Shown piece after piece: positions 55,391 to 64,000 of a stretch of 64,000 bases of DNA. The stretch is from Sialis fuliginosa (Eukaryota > Arthropoda > Insecta > Megaloptera > Sialidae). The notes below the pieces were generated by a model, which saw only the letters and a program-made list of their open reading frames with translations, did not search any database and was not told the DNA's origin. The stretch is from the NCBI GenBank assembly GCA_961205875.1, contig OY540820.1, forward strand, positions 1,550,001 to 1,614,000. The letters run 5' to 3'. How positions within the stretch are numbered: position 1 is the first letter of the stretch; every line of letters starts with the position of its first letter. The position numbers and the translations under genes are program-made.

Positions 55391-55947
55391 ATAAATAAAT
55401 TATACTAACAATTAGTTTAAATGTCTACCATTTTGACATGAATACGAAGTGTATCATTTAGCTATAACATTGTCTTCCAACGTTTATTATTGTGTTATAA
55501 GAAAATGAATATATACGGAGACATAATTCATGATAGATATTTCCTACCTGAAAAGATAATGCACAGTAATAGTTTTTTTAAAGTAAGTTTAGCAGAGTAA
55601 ACAACTTAAATAAATAATGTTGTAAGGATGAAAAAAAATACAAGATTGTATTAACTAGAAAATTTTTCAATTTTTATAAAAAAAAATACATAAGCGTATA
55701 TGTAGGTACCTTAGAGTGTAAAATGTGATAAATATATATTATAATAATCGTTAAGAAGGTTGTTAACGTTATACAGGGTGGATGCAAATGAAAGAACTTG
55801 CAGATTTTAAAGTTGAATATCTCGTCATCGAATTACTCGATTTTGGTGTTTGGGGCGGGAATTTGAATATGGGTAAGCTACTGGCTCCAATCTTGAACAA
55901 TACCCTATAGTGTTGAACATTTTCAATTAAATTTCCTGATATTAATC
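55391..55947. other. unassigned; rE and other fragments
   Basis: 55391-55432 repeats the rE leader and the first codons of its ORF (ATGTCTACCATTTTGACA). 55875-55920 carries the CTTGAACAATACCCTATAG motif of 20.86 and 22.70 kb. CAGGGTGGATGCAAATGAA near 55777 is a common repeat start. Confidence 0.45.
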
Positions 55948-56420
55948 TATACAGGGTGTCTAAATACCAGTGGACAGTATGGGGATCTCGGAAACTATAA
56001 TATTCAGTTTAATGAGAGAAAAGTTACCTTTCAATGCTGTATTTAGATTTCACAAAAATTTCATAGCCTACTAGATATTAGCCGAAAACCATTTTAGTCC
56101 GAATTTTTCCATCGTGAATATTTCTTAAGCGACTTGAAAATTAAAAAAATATTTCTAAATAGATAATACTAAACCCCGCAGCATTTATTTGAAACATTTT
56201 TTTAAATTTCAAGTTGCTCAAGGAATATTCACGATGGAAAAATTCGGACTAAAATGGTTTTTGGCTAATATTTGGTCGGCTATGAAATTGTTGTGAAATG
56301 TAAATACACCATTGAACTGTCCCCTCTTAAAGGTAACTTTTATCTCATTTAACCGAATCTCTATCTCTTATAGTTTCCGATATCCCCATACTGTCCCCTG
56401 GTATTTAGACAACCTGTATA
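55948..56420. repeat. hairpin with TATACAGGGTGTC ends
   Basis: Arms about 55948-56150 and 56205-56420 share AAATACCAGTGGACAGTATG and its near mirror, and TTCCATCGTGAATATTTC / GGAATATTCACGATGGAA. The loop is about 50 bp. The right flank continues with an inverted rE fragment (TTAACTGTCTTACAGCGTGA). Confidence 0.9.
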
Positions 56421-56580
56421 CATTTAACTGTCTTACAGCGTGATTTGATTACATTTGATCATTTTGTTTAAAATGTTACATTGTTTTAAATTTTTGAGTA
56501 GTTATAATAACCATTTTGTTATCTTTAGCAAGTGTTCATCGATGAGTGTTCATTACTAGAGAAAAAACTTACACAAAATA

Positions 56581-57243
56581 AAAAAAAACATCTGCCAAGT
56601 AAATGCACAGTGCTTCCTCGTGCTAAATTCACCAAAGGTAGTTGATTATTGAACAATTTAAATAAAAACCGATAGTGTTTAGATAAATTGCCTGGAATTG
56701 CTTAACCATTTAATTTTTATACAATTTTACTAAAAAATATAAGTTCGAAATTTTCCTTAAAACGCACCTGATTATTTTTTCGTATATTTTTAATTTTTTG
56801 ACAACTTCCATCTAAATCTAAATTTATGCAAACGTCAAAATGACATTTAAAATGTCAAAATGTAAATATGTCCAAGTAAATATCAATTTAGAAAAACAAA
56901 ACACGAATTTTAAAATAAATTGAGATATATTTTCAGGTGTCACTCCTCCCCCTTACACACGATTTTGATGATTTTAAAATGGGACCGTCCTGAAGACAGA
57001 CCCAAACATCCGACCAAGTTTCAACAATATCGGTTCAGTGGTTTATGAGTTATGCGTGTGACATGGATTCAGGGAACAGGCGGACGGTCGGACACACGGA
57101 CAGACAGACAGGCACGGAACGAGTGTTTGCCTTGACGTGAAACGCATAAATCAATTTAAAATTTTAAAATCGGAGAACATTTTTTTTGTCTCAATCTGAA
57201 ACGATCACAAAGCTTCTCGTATCTTCGATATTGCGAGGAAACA
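56581..57243 (+). mobile_element. rA element, near-complete copy
   Basis: From the A run and CATCTGCCAAGTAAATG to TATTGCGAGGAAACA. It has a deletion of about 130 bp before TTTTCAGGTGTCACTCC. Confidence 0.85.
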
Positions 57244-57306
57244 AAACTGTGGTGGGGCTACAAATTATTAAAATTGTTTGTAATTGTATATTTAATAATT
57301 AACTAA

Positions 57307-57617
57307 TGTCCGGTATTATAAAGGAGCTAGCAAAATTTGCTAGCTAGCAATTACTTTCAAATGGGGTATTAATTCTGTATTCGTATCTATGGATTAGTTT
57401 AGGAATTTAGAGCAGTGACACTTCAACTAATTGTAACACATTTGGAATCTTTCACCGTACAAAATAATTTTCATAATATCACCACTGTTTACAACGCGTG
57501 CGCGAAACTTGTCAAAGTCTTCAACAAACTCCAAAAGAACTGTCATATATGTTTGATATCTCATTTGAAAGTACTTGCAAGTTAGCAAATTTGCTAGCTC
57601 CTTTATAATACCGAACA
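57307..57617 (-). mobile_element. PIF/Harbinger-type MITE, copy 3
   Basis: 311 bp, inverted relative to copies 1 and 2, with TAA at 57304-57306 and 57618-57620. The left TIR is intact; the right TIR ends CCGAACA with one change. Confidence 0.87.
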
Positions 57618-57620
57618 TAA

Positions 57621-58285
57621 GAATATCTATTTTATAATAACTATCTACATAATGTTTTTTAATTTATTTATAAATTCCCATTTTACGTTAATTTTTCAGC
57701 TGTCCACTTTTTTTATCAGTATTGTAGAAATGTAGTTAATTTCAAAAGAGAATGTTACTGAGAATGACTACAGAACCCTATCATGTGTATGCCCAACACG
57801 CACTTGGGTATTTTTATTGTTATTTAAAATAACGTTGAAATGTTAACAACCCTGTGAATAACAAAAAAGACGTGACTTCCACCATGAAGCACTGACAACA
57901 CATTTAATAATAATTTTCTAGAATATTTTTCTTTTTGTTATTTAAAATCACGTTAAAATGTGTATTTTACAGTAAACTGTAATTTTCATCTCCATCTTTC
58001 TTGATTAAATTTTCTGAGAAATAATAAAATTGCTGTTGACAAGAAAAATTATGAGAACGTATTTTGTTTCACCTTTCATTAAAAGTAATTACAGAAATTG
58101 CATTGTGCAAATTTTGTGTTATTTATTCCCTCGGCGACATGGAAGGTCTTTTATTTGCCCTAATACTTAAAATAATAACTTGTGCCAGCATGGGCGTACT
58201 TTAAATTAAAAAAAAAATTAATCCTCCATTGGTGGCGCCCTATTGGACTGGTATGTGATGTCAAGTTGAGCTGTGTATAACTACT
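57621..58285. other. unassigned
   Basis: TGTTATTTAAAAT(A/C)ACGTT(G/A)AAATGT occurs at about 57818 and 57946 as a short direct repeat. No gene features. Confidence 0.45.
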
Positions 58286-58587
58286 AAAGGGGGCAGACCC
58301 AATTAGAATTTTGAAAAAATCTATTTTTTTTTGCATTTTCTTAAAGTAGAATATTTCAAAAGTATTCTCTGAAAATTTCAGACAAATGTCCTGTCCATAG
58401 ACGATTCAGTGTAAGTTCCAAAATAAATTTTTTACCTGCATGCAAATCGTACTCAGAACTTTATATTTGATCACTGTAACTTGAGAACGGCTTTGCCGAT
58501 CGGTTTGAAATTTTTCTCACTTATCCTATACATAATTGTCCTCCGAATGGACGAAGGATTTTTTTTTGGACGATTATTTTTTATACT

Positions 58588-58625
58588 AGTTCTTTATTCG
58601 ACTAAAATTAGTCGAATAAAGAACT
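58588..58625. repeat. perfect 18-bp-arm palindrome
   Basis: AGTTCTTTATTCGACTAA, then AA, then the exact mirror. It lies at the centre of a wider, weaker inverted repeat (about 58536-58690). Confidence 0.95.
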
Positions 58626-58720
58626 TTGACTTTCAACATACGCTGTTTTGTGAAAATTCAAAATTTTTCAAATCCCTTCGTTCATCCGGAGCATTATGTC
58701 ATTAGCTAATGATCCCTTTT

Positions 58721-59708
58721 TAGGGTTCCGAAGAAACCCTATTAATCTCACTTTGTCGTCCGTCCGTCCGTCCTTTTCACTCAAAGCTAAATAGCTCGTA
58801 AACTATATAAGCTAGAAACATGAAATTTTTACTGAACATGTAAAACGATAAAACGACACCCTCTAGTTTAATATGTACAAATTTAGTGAATAAATAATTT
58901 TTCAGGGGGGGGGGGGGCAATAAGAAGCTAAAGTTAGTTTAAATATTTTTTTTTATACCAAGGCATGTGGCACGTTAAAATGTATAACCAAACAAGCGGA
59001 ATTTGACCCTTCTTCTATTTTTTTTCTTAATCAAAAATGGTGCCTGTAGGGGGCTTTAAAGCAAATCCAAAAAAAACAAAAAAATTGTATACCAAATAGG
59101 GGGCTAAAAGCAGTATTTTATTTTGTCCCCCCACCCTCTAACTCTGTAACTACCGGCTCAAAAAATCTGAAAATAATTTGGTAACGAGGTATTGGTAGGA
59201 CTACCAACGACAAATACTAAAGTCAACAATATAATTTTAAATTTTGGAATTATAGAAAGGGTTCGTCATAGAATTTAAAATTTTTATTTTCATATCTAGG
59301 CATGTGGTATGTCAAAATGTACATCTCAATTAGTAGAATATGACCATATTTTTTATTTTTTTTCTAACTCAAAAATGGCGCCTGTAGGGGGCTAAAATCA
59401 ATGTTTTTTTCTGTCCCCTCCCCCTCTAACTCTGTAACTACTGGCTCAAAAAATCTGAAAAAATTTGGTAACGAGGTTTTGGTGGGACTACCAACGACAA
59501 ATATTAAAATCAACAATAAAATTTTTAATTTTGGAATTATAGGGAGGGGCGTCATAGAATTTTTTATTTTGATATCTAGGCAAGTGGGGTGTCAAAATAT
59601 AGATCTCAATTAGTAGAACTTGACACTTTTATATATTTTTTTCTAACTTAAAAATGCACCTGTAAGTGGTTCCAAACATTTCACGTAGTACGTACTTCGG
59701 AACCCTTA
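58721..59708 (+). mobile_element. rI element
   Basis: TIR TAGGGTTCCGAAG and CTTCGGAACCCTTA. A GTCC run at 58755-58772 and a 13-base G run at 58905-58917 follow the left end. Two diverged tandem copies of about 287 bp (from about 59135 and 59422) fill the right half, each with CTCTAACTCTGTAACTAC and GGCGCCTGTAGGGGGC-type blocks. No ORF conserved between the two copies. Confidence 0.7.
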
Positions 59709-59893
59709 TGGCATACACTCGTGTATGTCTTGCCCGATTTTTTTTTTATTTCAGATGATCTAGTGACGAGCAGCAGTGATCACGACAAAACATTTTTTTT
59801 AACCCCTCCCACTTATTTTTTAATATTTTGCCATAAAAAATAATATTTTCTGTAAATACATATCTTTCACGTGGAAAAACATTTGGGCGTATA

Positions 59894-60425
59894 GGCGTAA
59901 CTTTAGTATCCGACGTACACATAGATTTCATATTTTTGTTTGTTGGCAATACATTATTTGGGTGTGCGCGCGCATATGATTTATGTTAGTGATTGAACGG
60001 TGTTCAAACGATGGAATATAATGTCTAATCTAATGTCCGAAGACCGTCGAGACCGCCTTCGGCTATTATTAAGAAATTAAAATTGATAATTTAACAAATA
60101 AGTTGAATAGTTAATATGTCAGCTTGGCGCGATCCTACAGATTCCAAATTAAAAAAAAAAATTTTTGGTGTTTCAATGAAATTACTAAATATACTAAAAA
60201 AAATAATCAGTTACATATTGATAAACATTATATGTTTATTAATATAATATAATTATAATATTATTTCATTATATCTACTATAATCTTTTAGCGGTCGCAT
60301 ATATTCCACCGTTTGAACACCGTTCAATCACTAACATAAATCATATGCGCGCGCACACCCAAATAATGTATTGCCAACAAACAAAAATATGAAATCTGTG
60401 TGTACGTCGATACTAAAGTTTCGCC
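59894..60425 (+). mobile_element. rF fold-back element, short copy
   Basis: Arms 59894-60020 and 60290-60425, mirrored at TTTAGTATCCGACGTACAC and GTGTGCGCGCGCATATGAT. More diverged than the other two copies. The loop includes the GTTAATATGTCAG...CGATCCTACAGATT block shared with 13.94 kb. Confidence 0.85.
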
Positions 60426-60482
60426 AACATTTTTAATGTGCCCAAAAAAAATCCTAAAAAAGAACTGGGTCTGCCCTCTTAA

Positions 60483-60864
60483 GTACGATACATGTACTTA
60501 AGTCTGTTTGTTTCTTTTTCATAGTTAAATCACATTGGCACAGAACACTAAAAACCATCGATATTTTTTATTTAAACTCTATTGATATAGCTTCGTTTGC
60601 AAAATGTTATATGAAGTAGGTACTTCAAGAAACTCAATTTCATGTTAAGTAGCCTGGACTATATGTGTATATCACCATAAGAAAAAGACGGGTAGTGGGA
60701 GACAGAAGCGTTCTTATTGAACATTTCGAGTTAATTTTATTTAAATAACTGATTTTATATCATTTTAATATTATTACATTATTTCTAAAACATTTGTACA
60801 TGTTAATATTGACTTCTATTGATTTTTTTTTTAATATTTTCTACCACTTCGATCTTTTTCAGAC
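60483..60864. other. unassigned
   Basis: AT-rich; no repeat partner found in this window. Confidence 0.45.
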
Positions 60865-60868
60865 CTTG

Positions 60869-61728
60869 TAGGGTGTAATACTGAAATATGAAGATTATTT
60901 CATTAAATATCTGAAGTTGTCGCTCAACTAAAACCCAAAAAATATTTTTTTTTTATTTCAAAAAATATTTTTTGCTTGATAGAGTATGTGCAGCTTCTTG
61001 AAATATTTTATGATATGCACCTTTTCAACTTTTACATTTTACCATAATTTGAACTTAAAAAAAGTGTTGCCAGGTGCCATCTGTCGTTTTCATTGGGAAC
61101 TAGACATTATTGAATACAACTTTCTTCAAAACATTTTGTAAATTGTGCGCGATTTGTGTTGTTTACAGTTACTTGAAAAAATCATCTCGGGTAAAGAAAG
61201 AATGGAATTAACTCGTCAACATTTTCGTGCGATTATTTTTCATAACTTTCGACGTGGATTATCAAGACAAAAGTGTATCGATGAACTTAGTTCTTTATAC
61301 GGTGATAAAGCACCATCCTACAGCACTGTAAAAAAAACTGGTATAACGAATTCAATCGTGGCCGATATTCGCTCCAGGACGAATTCCGTGAAGGTCGTCC
61401 AAAATCATTTGTTGTGCCAGAAAATATCGATGCTGTGCGTGAACTGATAAAGTAAGATCGTCATGTGACATATCGTAAAATTGAGTCATCTTTGGACATT
61501 AGTATGACAAACATCAATAAGATATTGCAAGATTTGTTCGCGTTGGATCCCGCATAATCTGACAAACGCTCATAAGAAGGCTTACCTCAATCGGAGTGGA
61601 AAAAGTGCTTCGAAAATTGGTTTAAACGCATGCAAAAGTGTATTGATCTTCATGGAGAATATTTTGAAAAACAATAAAACCAATATCAATCATTATTAGG
61701 TCAGAAATATAAATAGCAACCCTCGTAT
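60869..61728 (+). mobile_element. mariner-type transposon, deleted copy
   Basis: The right end reads AATAGCAACCCTCGTA (to 61727), a typical mariner terminus. The left end is placed tentatively at TAGGGTGTAATACTG near 60869; its match to the right end is weak. It contains the transposase relic at 61202-61677. About 860 bp against roughly 1.3 kb for an intact mariner. Confidence 0.75.
61202..61677 (+). pseudogene. mariner transposase, catalytic core deleted
   Basis: Starts MELTRQHFRAIIFHNFRRG and continues LYGDKAPSYSTVK, the first helix-turn-helix of mariner transposases. A frameshift in an A run near 61331 moves the frame to NWYNEFNRGRYSLQDE and REGRPKSFVVPENIDAV, the linker and second DNA-binding unit. 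A stop follows ELIK (61450), then a slip into WIPHNLTNAHKKAYL. The sequence then jumps to the C-terminal SEWKKCFENWFKRM and the end IDLHGEYFEKQ. All of the D,D34D domain is missing, so it cannot transpose by itself. Confidence 0.9.
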
Positions 61729-62756
61729 TATCCATTTCATTTAAGAACAATAAATGCGTTGAGTTTCCTTTACCGTTATTAGATTTGTAAAAGTGCCCTT
61801 TATTTAGTTAATAAAAGCGGCCACTGTTTTCGTTCACACATATGTGTGAGTATTTTATTAAATTGTCCCATATTCTAGTACAGAATTCAATTACAGTTTA
61901 TTGCAGTCACTTGTTTTATATCATTTGTCTAGAAACAGTGGTTTCAAAACTTTAACCACAGGCATGTTTTATTGGGCACCTGCGAATTAACTTGCAAGAC
62001 ATTTCAGCGGTTTTTGTTGTAACATAAATATGGGTTTCCGGTATAGAAAATTGTATATTGTTCTGTTAGTAAAACATTTAATTAAATTATATTGGGTTTC
62101 CAATTAACACATGTCTTAAAGTACGGATCAATTTCAAAATGTACAGGACTATTGGGGGTACATTAAGCTGTAAAAAAACCTAGCAACATTAGTCGATAGA
62201 TTTATTAAAATACCATAAAAAGTCATTATTTTGTAATTTTTCAAACTAACGGTGAAGGTAAAAAAAATTTTTTTTTATAAAGTCATGAAAGGGTCTTGTA
62301 GGAAATTTATTCAAGTTTTTAAAACTGCCCTTAAATTTACTGTTTATTCATTAGTTGCTGATATATTGATGATCGAAGACAAAATAATCATTTTTCATTT
62401 AAAGTCAGATATCTCAGCAAAAAAAAAATTGAGTGGGACCAAAAAAAAGCAAATTAAAACTGAATAAACAAGTTAACTAACCAATGCATTGGTTTAGCTG
62501 AAAAAAAATTTCCAGAGCCCGTGGACCCTTAAAAAAATTTAATAATTTTTATGCCCACTATTTTTTATGATTGCGCGATAACCGTAAGTCAAAAAAAATT
62601 ATGCTAAAAAATCTCAAAACTAGAAATTTGAAGCTTTAAAATGCATTTTTTGTATTTGGATACGACCATTTTTCACAGAGATACAGCTCTTCAAAAAACA
62701 CTAAAAAAATTGTAATTGTTTGTTCCTTTAATTTTTTGGATAAATGTATATTTTTA
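61729..62756. other. unassigned; one hAT-like end
   Basis: 61932-61965 (AACAGTGGTTTCAAAACTTT) resembles the CAGTGGTTCYCAAACTT end of some hAT-type repeats, but no partner end was found. The remainder, including a 71-codon frame at 62252, shows no family features. Confidence 0.35.
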
Positions 62757-63270
62757 AATGAAACAAAATACAAATCTTTCATGTTTTTTGACAGTTAATT
62801 ATTTTACTAGATGCGCTTATGAATAACCATTTTAAATACTTACGTCATTTGAACTATATGATACTTCAAAAATGAAAAAAATGTGTTTCATTTTTAACCT
62901 CTAATTTGGGAAAAAGTGAAACAGGCCCTCTAATGGAAAATATTTCTCGAAAAATTAAAAGAAAAGCAACTTTGGCAACTTTGTGGCATATCAATGTGAA
63001 ATTGTAACTTTAATTAATATCTGAGCTATACAGAAAGTTATGTGCAAAGAATTAAAATTTAATTGACACGTTTTGACATCGACAACAGACATTGACAAAG
63101 GGAGGGGTGACACATCACTTATTAGGCGATTAATATTTTCAGGTCGCTTTAACAAACCTTTAATGATGATGTTAGTTTTTATAATTCTCCTATAAACAAT
63201 TTAGTTTTTTAATGCAAGCTTGTTTTTTTACCCCATTTTTTTCGTGTTTCATATTTACCCCGCTCGACCC
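62757..63270 (+). mobile_element. rD MITE, copy 3 (5' end lost)
   Basis: Begins inside the left TIR (AAATGAAACAAAATACAAATC) and ends CCCCGCTCGACCC-TA. Confidence 0.82.
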
Positions 63271-63330
63271 TACCTATTAACTATTGGTCAATCTTATTAT
63301 GTATGTATTATTATTAATAATATTTATCAC

Positions 63331-63618
63331 TAGAGATTGGAAAAATAGTTGTTATTTTCAATTAAATAGTTACTAGTTGATTTTTTTTTCGGAAAATAGT
63401 TGATAAATAGTTTTTTTTACGATTTAATAAAAATTAGTTCAAACGAAGCAGTAAAAAGTGTCGCAAATAGTTTTAAAATAGTTGTAAAGGTAGTTGCCAA
63501 TAGTTGATTTCAAATTGTGTTTAATCAAACCAGTTTTCTGAAAACGGTGGATATGTAATAAAAATTACAATAAATGCATTTTTACGCAATAGTTGAAAAA
63601 CTATTTTCCCAATCTCTA
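63331..63618 (-). mobile_element. hAT-type MITE (TAGAGATTGG family), copy 2
   Basis: 288 bp, inverted relative to copy 1. The same TIRs are flanked by TTTATCAC (63323-63330) and TTTATGAT (63619-63626), an 8-bp duplication with two changes. Confidence 0.88.
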
Positions 63619-63626
63619 TTTATGAT

Positions 63627-63956
63627 ACATAAAAGTACGAAGATTGAATTAATATTTTCCATGGATTATATTAAATATTTGAGTAAGAGGATAATGTGAA
63701 AATATTTTTTGTTATATCGCAAGAAAATAGATAATTTTTTGTGCAAGATGCGAAAACGCGCGGCATGTTCTTCGGAAAAAACAGGCAGTGAATTCACAAG
63801 GGAAATAAGGGTTGAATGACGCAACAGAATTAATTCTCCGTTCTCTGTATCTTTCTACACCTCAATATTTTGTTTCAAAATAATATAATACGGTATTAAA
63901 ACAAATGTAGTAAATAAATATTATATAAATGAACGACAATAAATGGTTGTTAGTGT
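63627..63956. other. unassigned
   Basis: No recognised feature; slightly richer in GC near 63750. Confidence 0.45.
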
Positions 63957-64000
63957 TAGAGTTAGATACGGGCCGTGAATTTTTAGGGTCACGTAGGGCC
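63957..64000 (+). mobile_element. start of a second GTGA-rich hAT MITE, cut by the window end
   Basis: TAGAGTTAGATACGGGCCGT, then GAATTTTTAGGGTCACGT, aligns base by base with the start of the element at 51993 with a few substitutions. Confidence 0.75.

Larger units (their letters stand above)
58286..60482. mobile_element. composite TIR element holding rI and rF
   Basis: AAAGGGGGCAGACCCAATT at 58286 is mirrored by AACTGGGTCTGCCCTCTT ending at 60480. Inside are a perfect palindrome (58588-58625), rI (58721-59708) and rF (59894-60425). The left interior around the palindrome is itself an inverted repeat (GAATGGACGAAGGAT / ATCCCTTCGTTCATCC). Class unknown. Confidence 0.55.

Noticed and set aside
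1-64000. tRNA, rRNA, promoters and host exons
   Set aside because: I looked for B-box-like GGTTCGANTCC words, long conserved GC-rich stretches and spliced coding pieces and found nothing I can defend; promoter calls in such AT-rich DNA would be guesswork.

Overview
The window looks like intergenic heterochromatin-like DNA from an arthropod, most likely an insect. It is strongly AT-rich. No open reading frame exceeds about 150 codons, and I found no host exon, tRNA or rRNA I can support. Nearly everything recognisable is a transposable element or a decayed piece of one. The insect reading rests on a mariner relic, a THAP/P-type transposon, piggyBac-, hAT- and PIF/Harbinger-like non-autonomous elements, and Penelope-type hammerhead motifs. 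I cannot name the species.

Local family names used below. rA: about 620-830 bp, starts CATCTGCCAAG, ends CGAGGAAGCA, sits in T/A runs. rB: about 0.9 kb, GC-rich head GCGCGGCTTCGCTCGCG, GACA-repeat tail. rC: GGGGGTAAAAGAGGG element with a similar GC head. rD: AGGGTCRACTGG...CGACCCT MITE. rE: AAGGTAAAGGCACC element with a small conserved ORF. rF: GGCAAAACTT fold-back element. rG: family ending TTACGTATAAGAAAGTCCC. rH: CGGTTTGGGATAC repeat. rI: TAGGGTTCCGAAG element. rJ: family ending ACATGGAAGTAA. P-like: CATAGACATAGAG termini with 8-bp target duplications.

Layout. 0-13 kb: rB, rF and rA nested in each other, rG, rD, an hAT MITE with a paralogous empty site, and hairpins at 5.4-6.2, 9.6-10.1 and 10.3-12.6 kb. 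13-17 kb: two P-like copies (one inside a hairpin) and a Harbinger MITE. 17-25 kb: a 3-kb element with minisatellite ends, a first hammerhead motif, and a piggyBac-like element carrying an rC insertion. 25-34 kb: rE, rB, a complete rF, a second Harbinger MITE, rD, rC and a second hammerhead. 34-41 kb: a 2-kb hairpin with a hammerhead at its centre, a P-like copy that still encodes part of a THAP domain, a 2.6-kb rE element with inverted tandem arrays, and another P-like copy. 41.6-45.9 kb: a multi-branched palindrome that reads like a giant cloverleaf. 45.9-64 kb: rA inserted into rA, rJ with a GTGA-rich hAT insertion, more hairpins, a composite TIR element holding rI and rF, the mariner relic, rD, a second copy of the hAT MITE, and the cut-off start of another GTGA-rich hAT.

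The genes do not form a pathway. The logic is nested insertion: pairs of empty and filled sites inside the window date events relative to each other and give exact element borders. The strongest candidates for new biology are the hammerhead motifs, the cloverleaf of hairpins, the P-like family whose copies keep complementary halves of a transposase, and the rE ORF whose copies differ almost only at synonymous sites.
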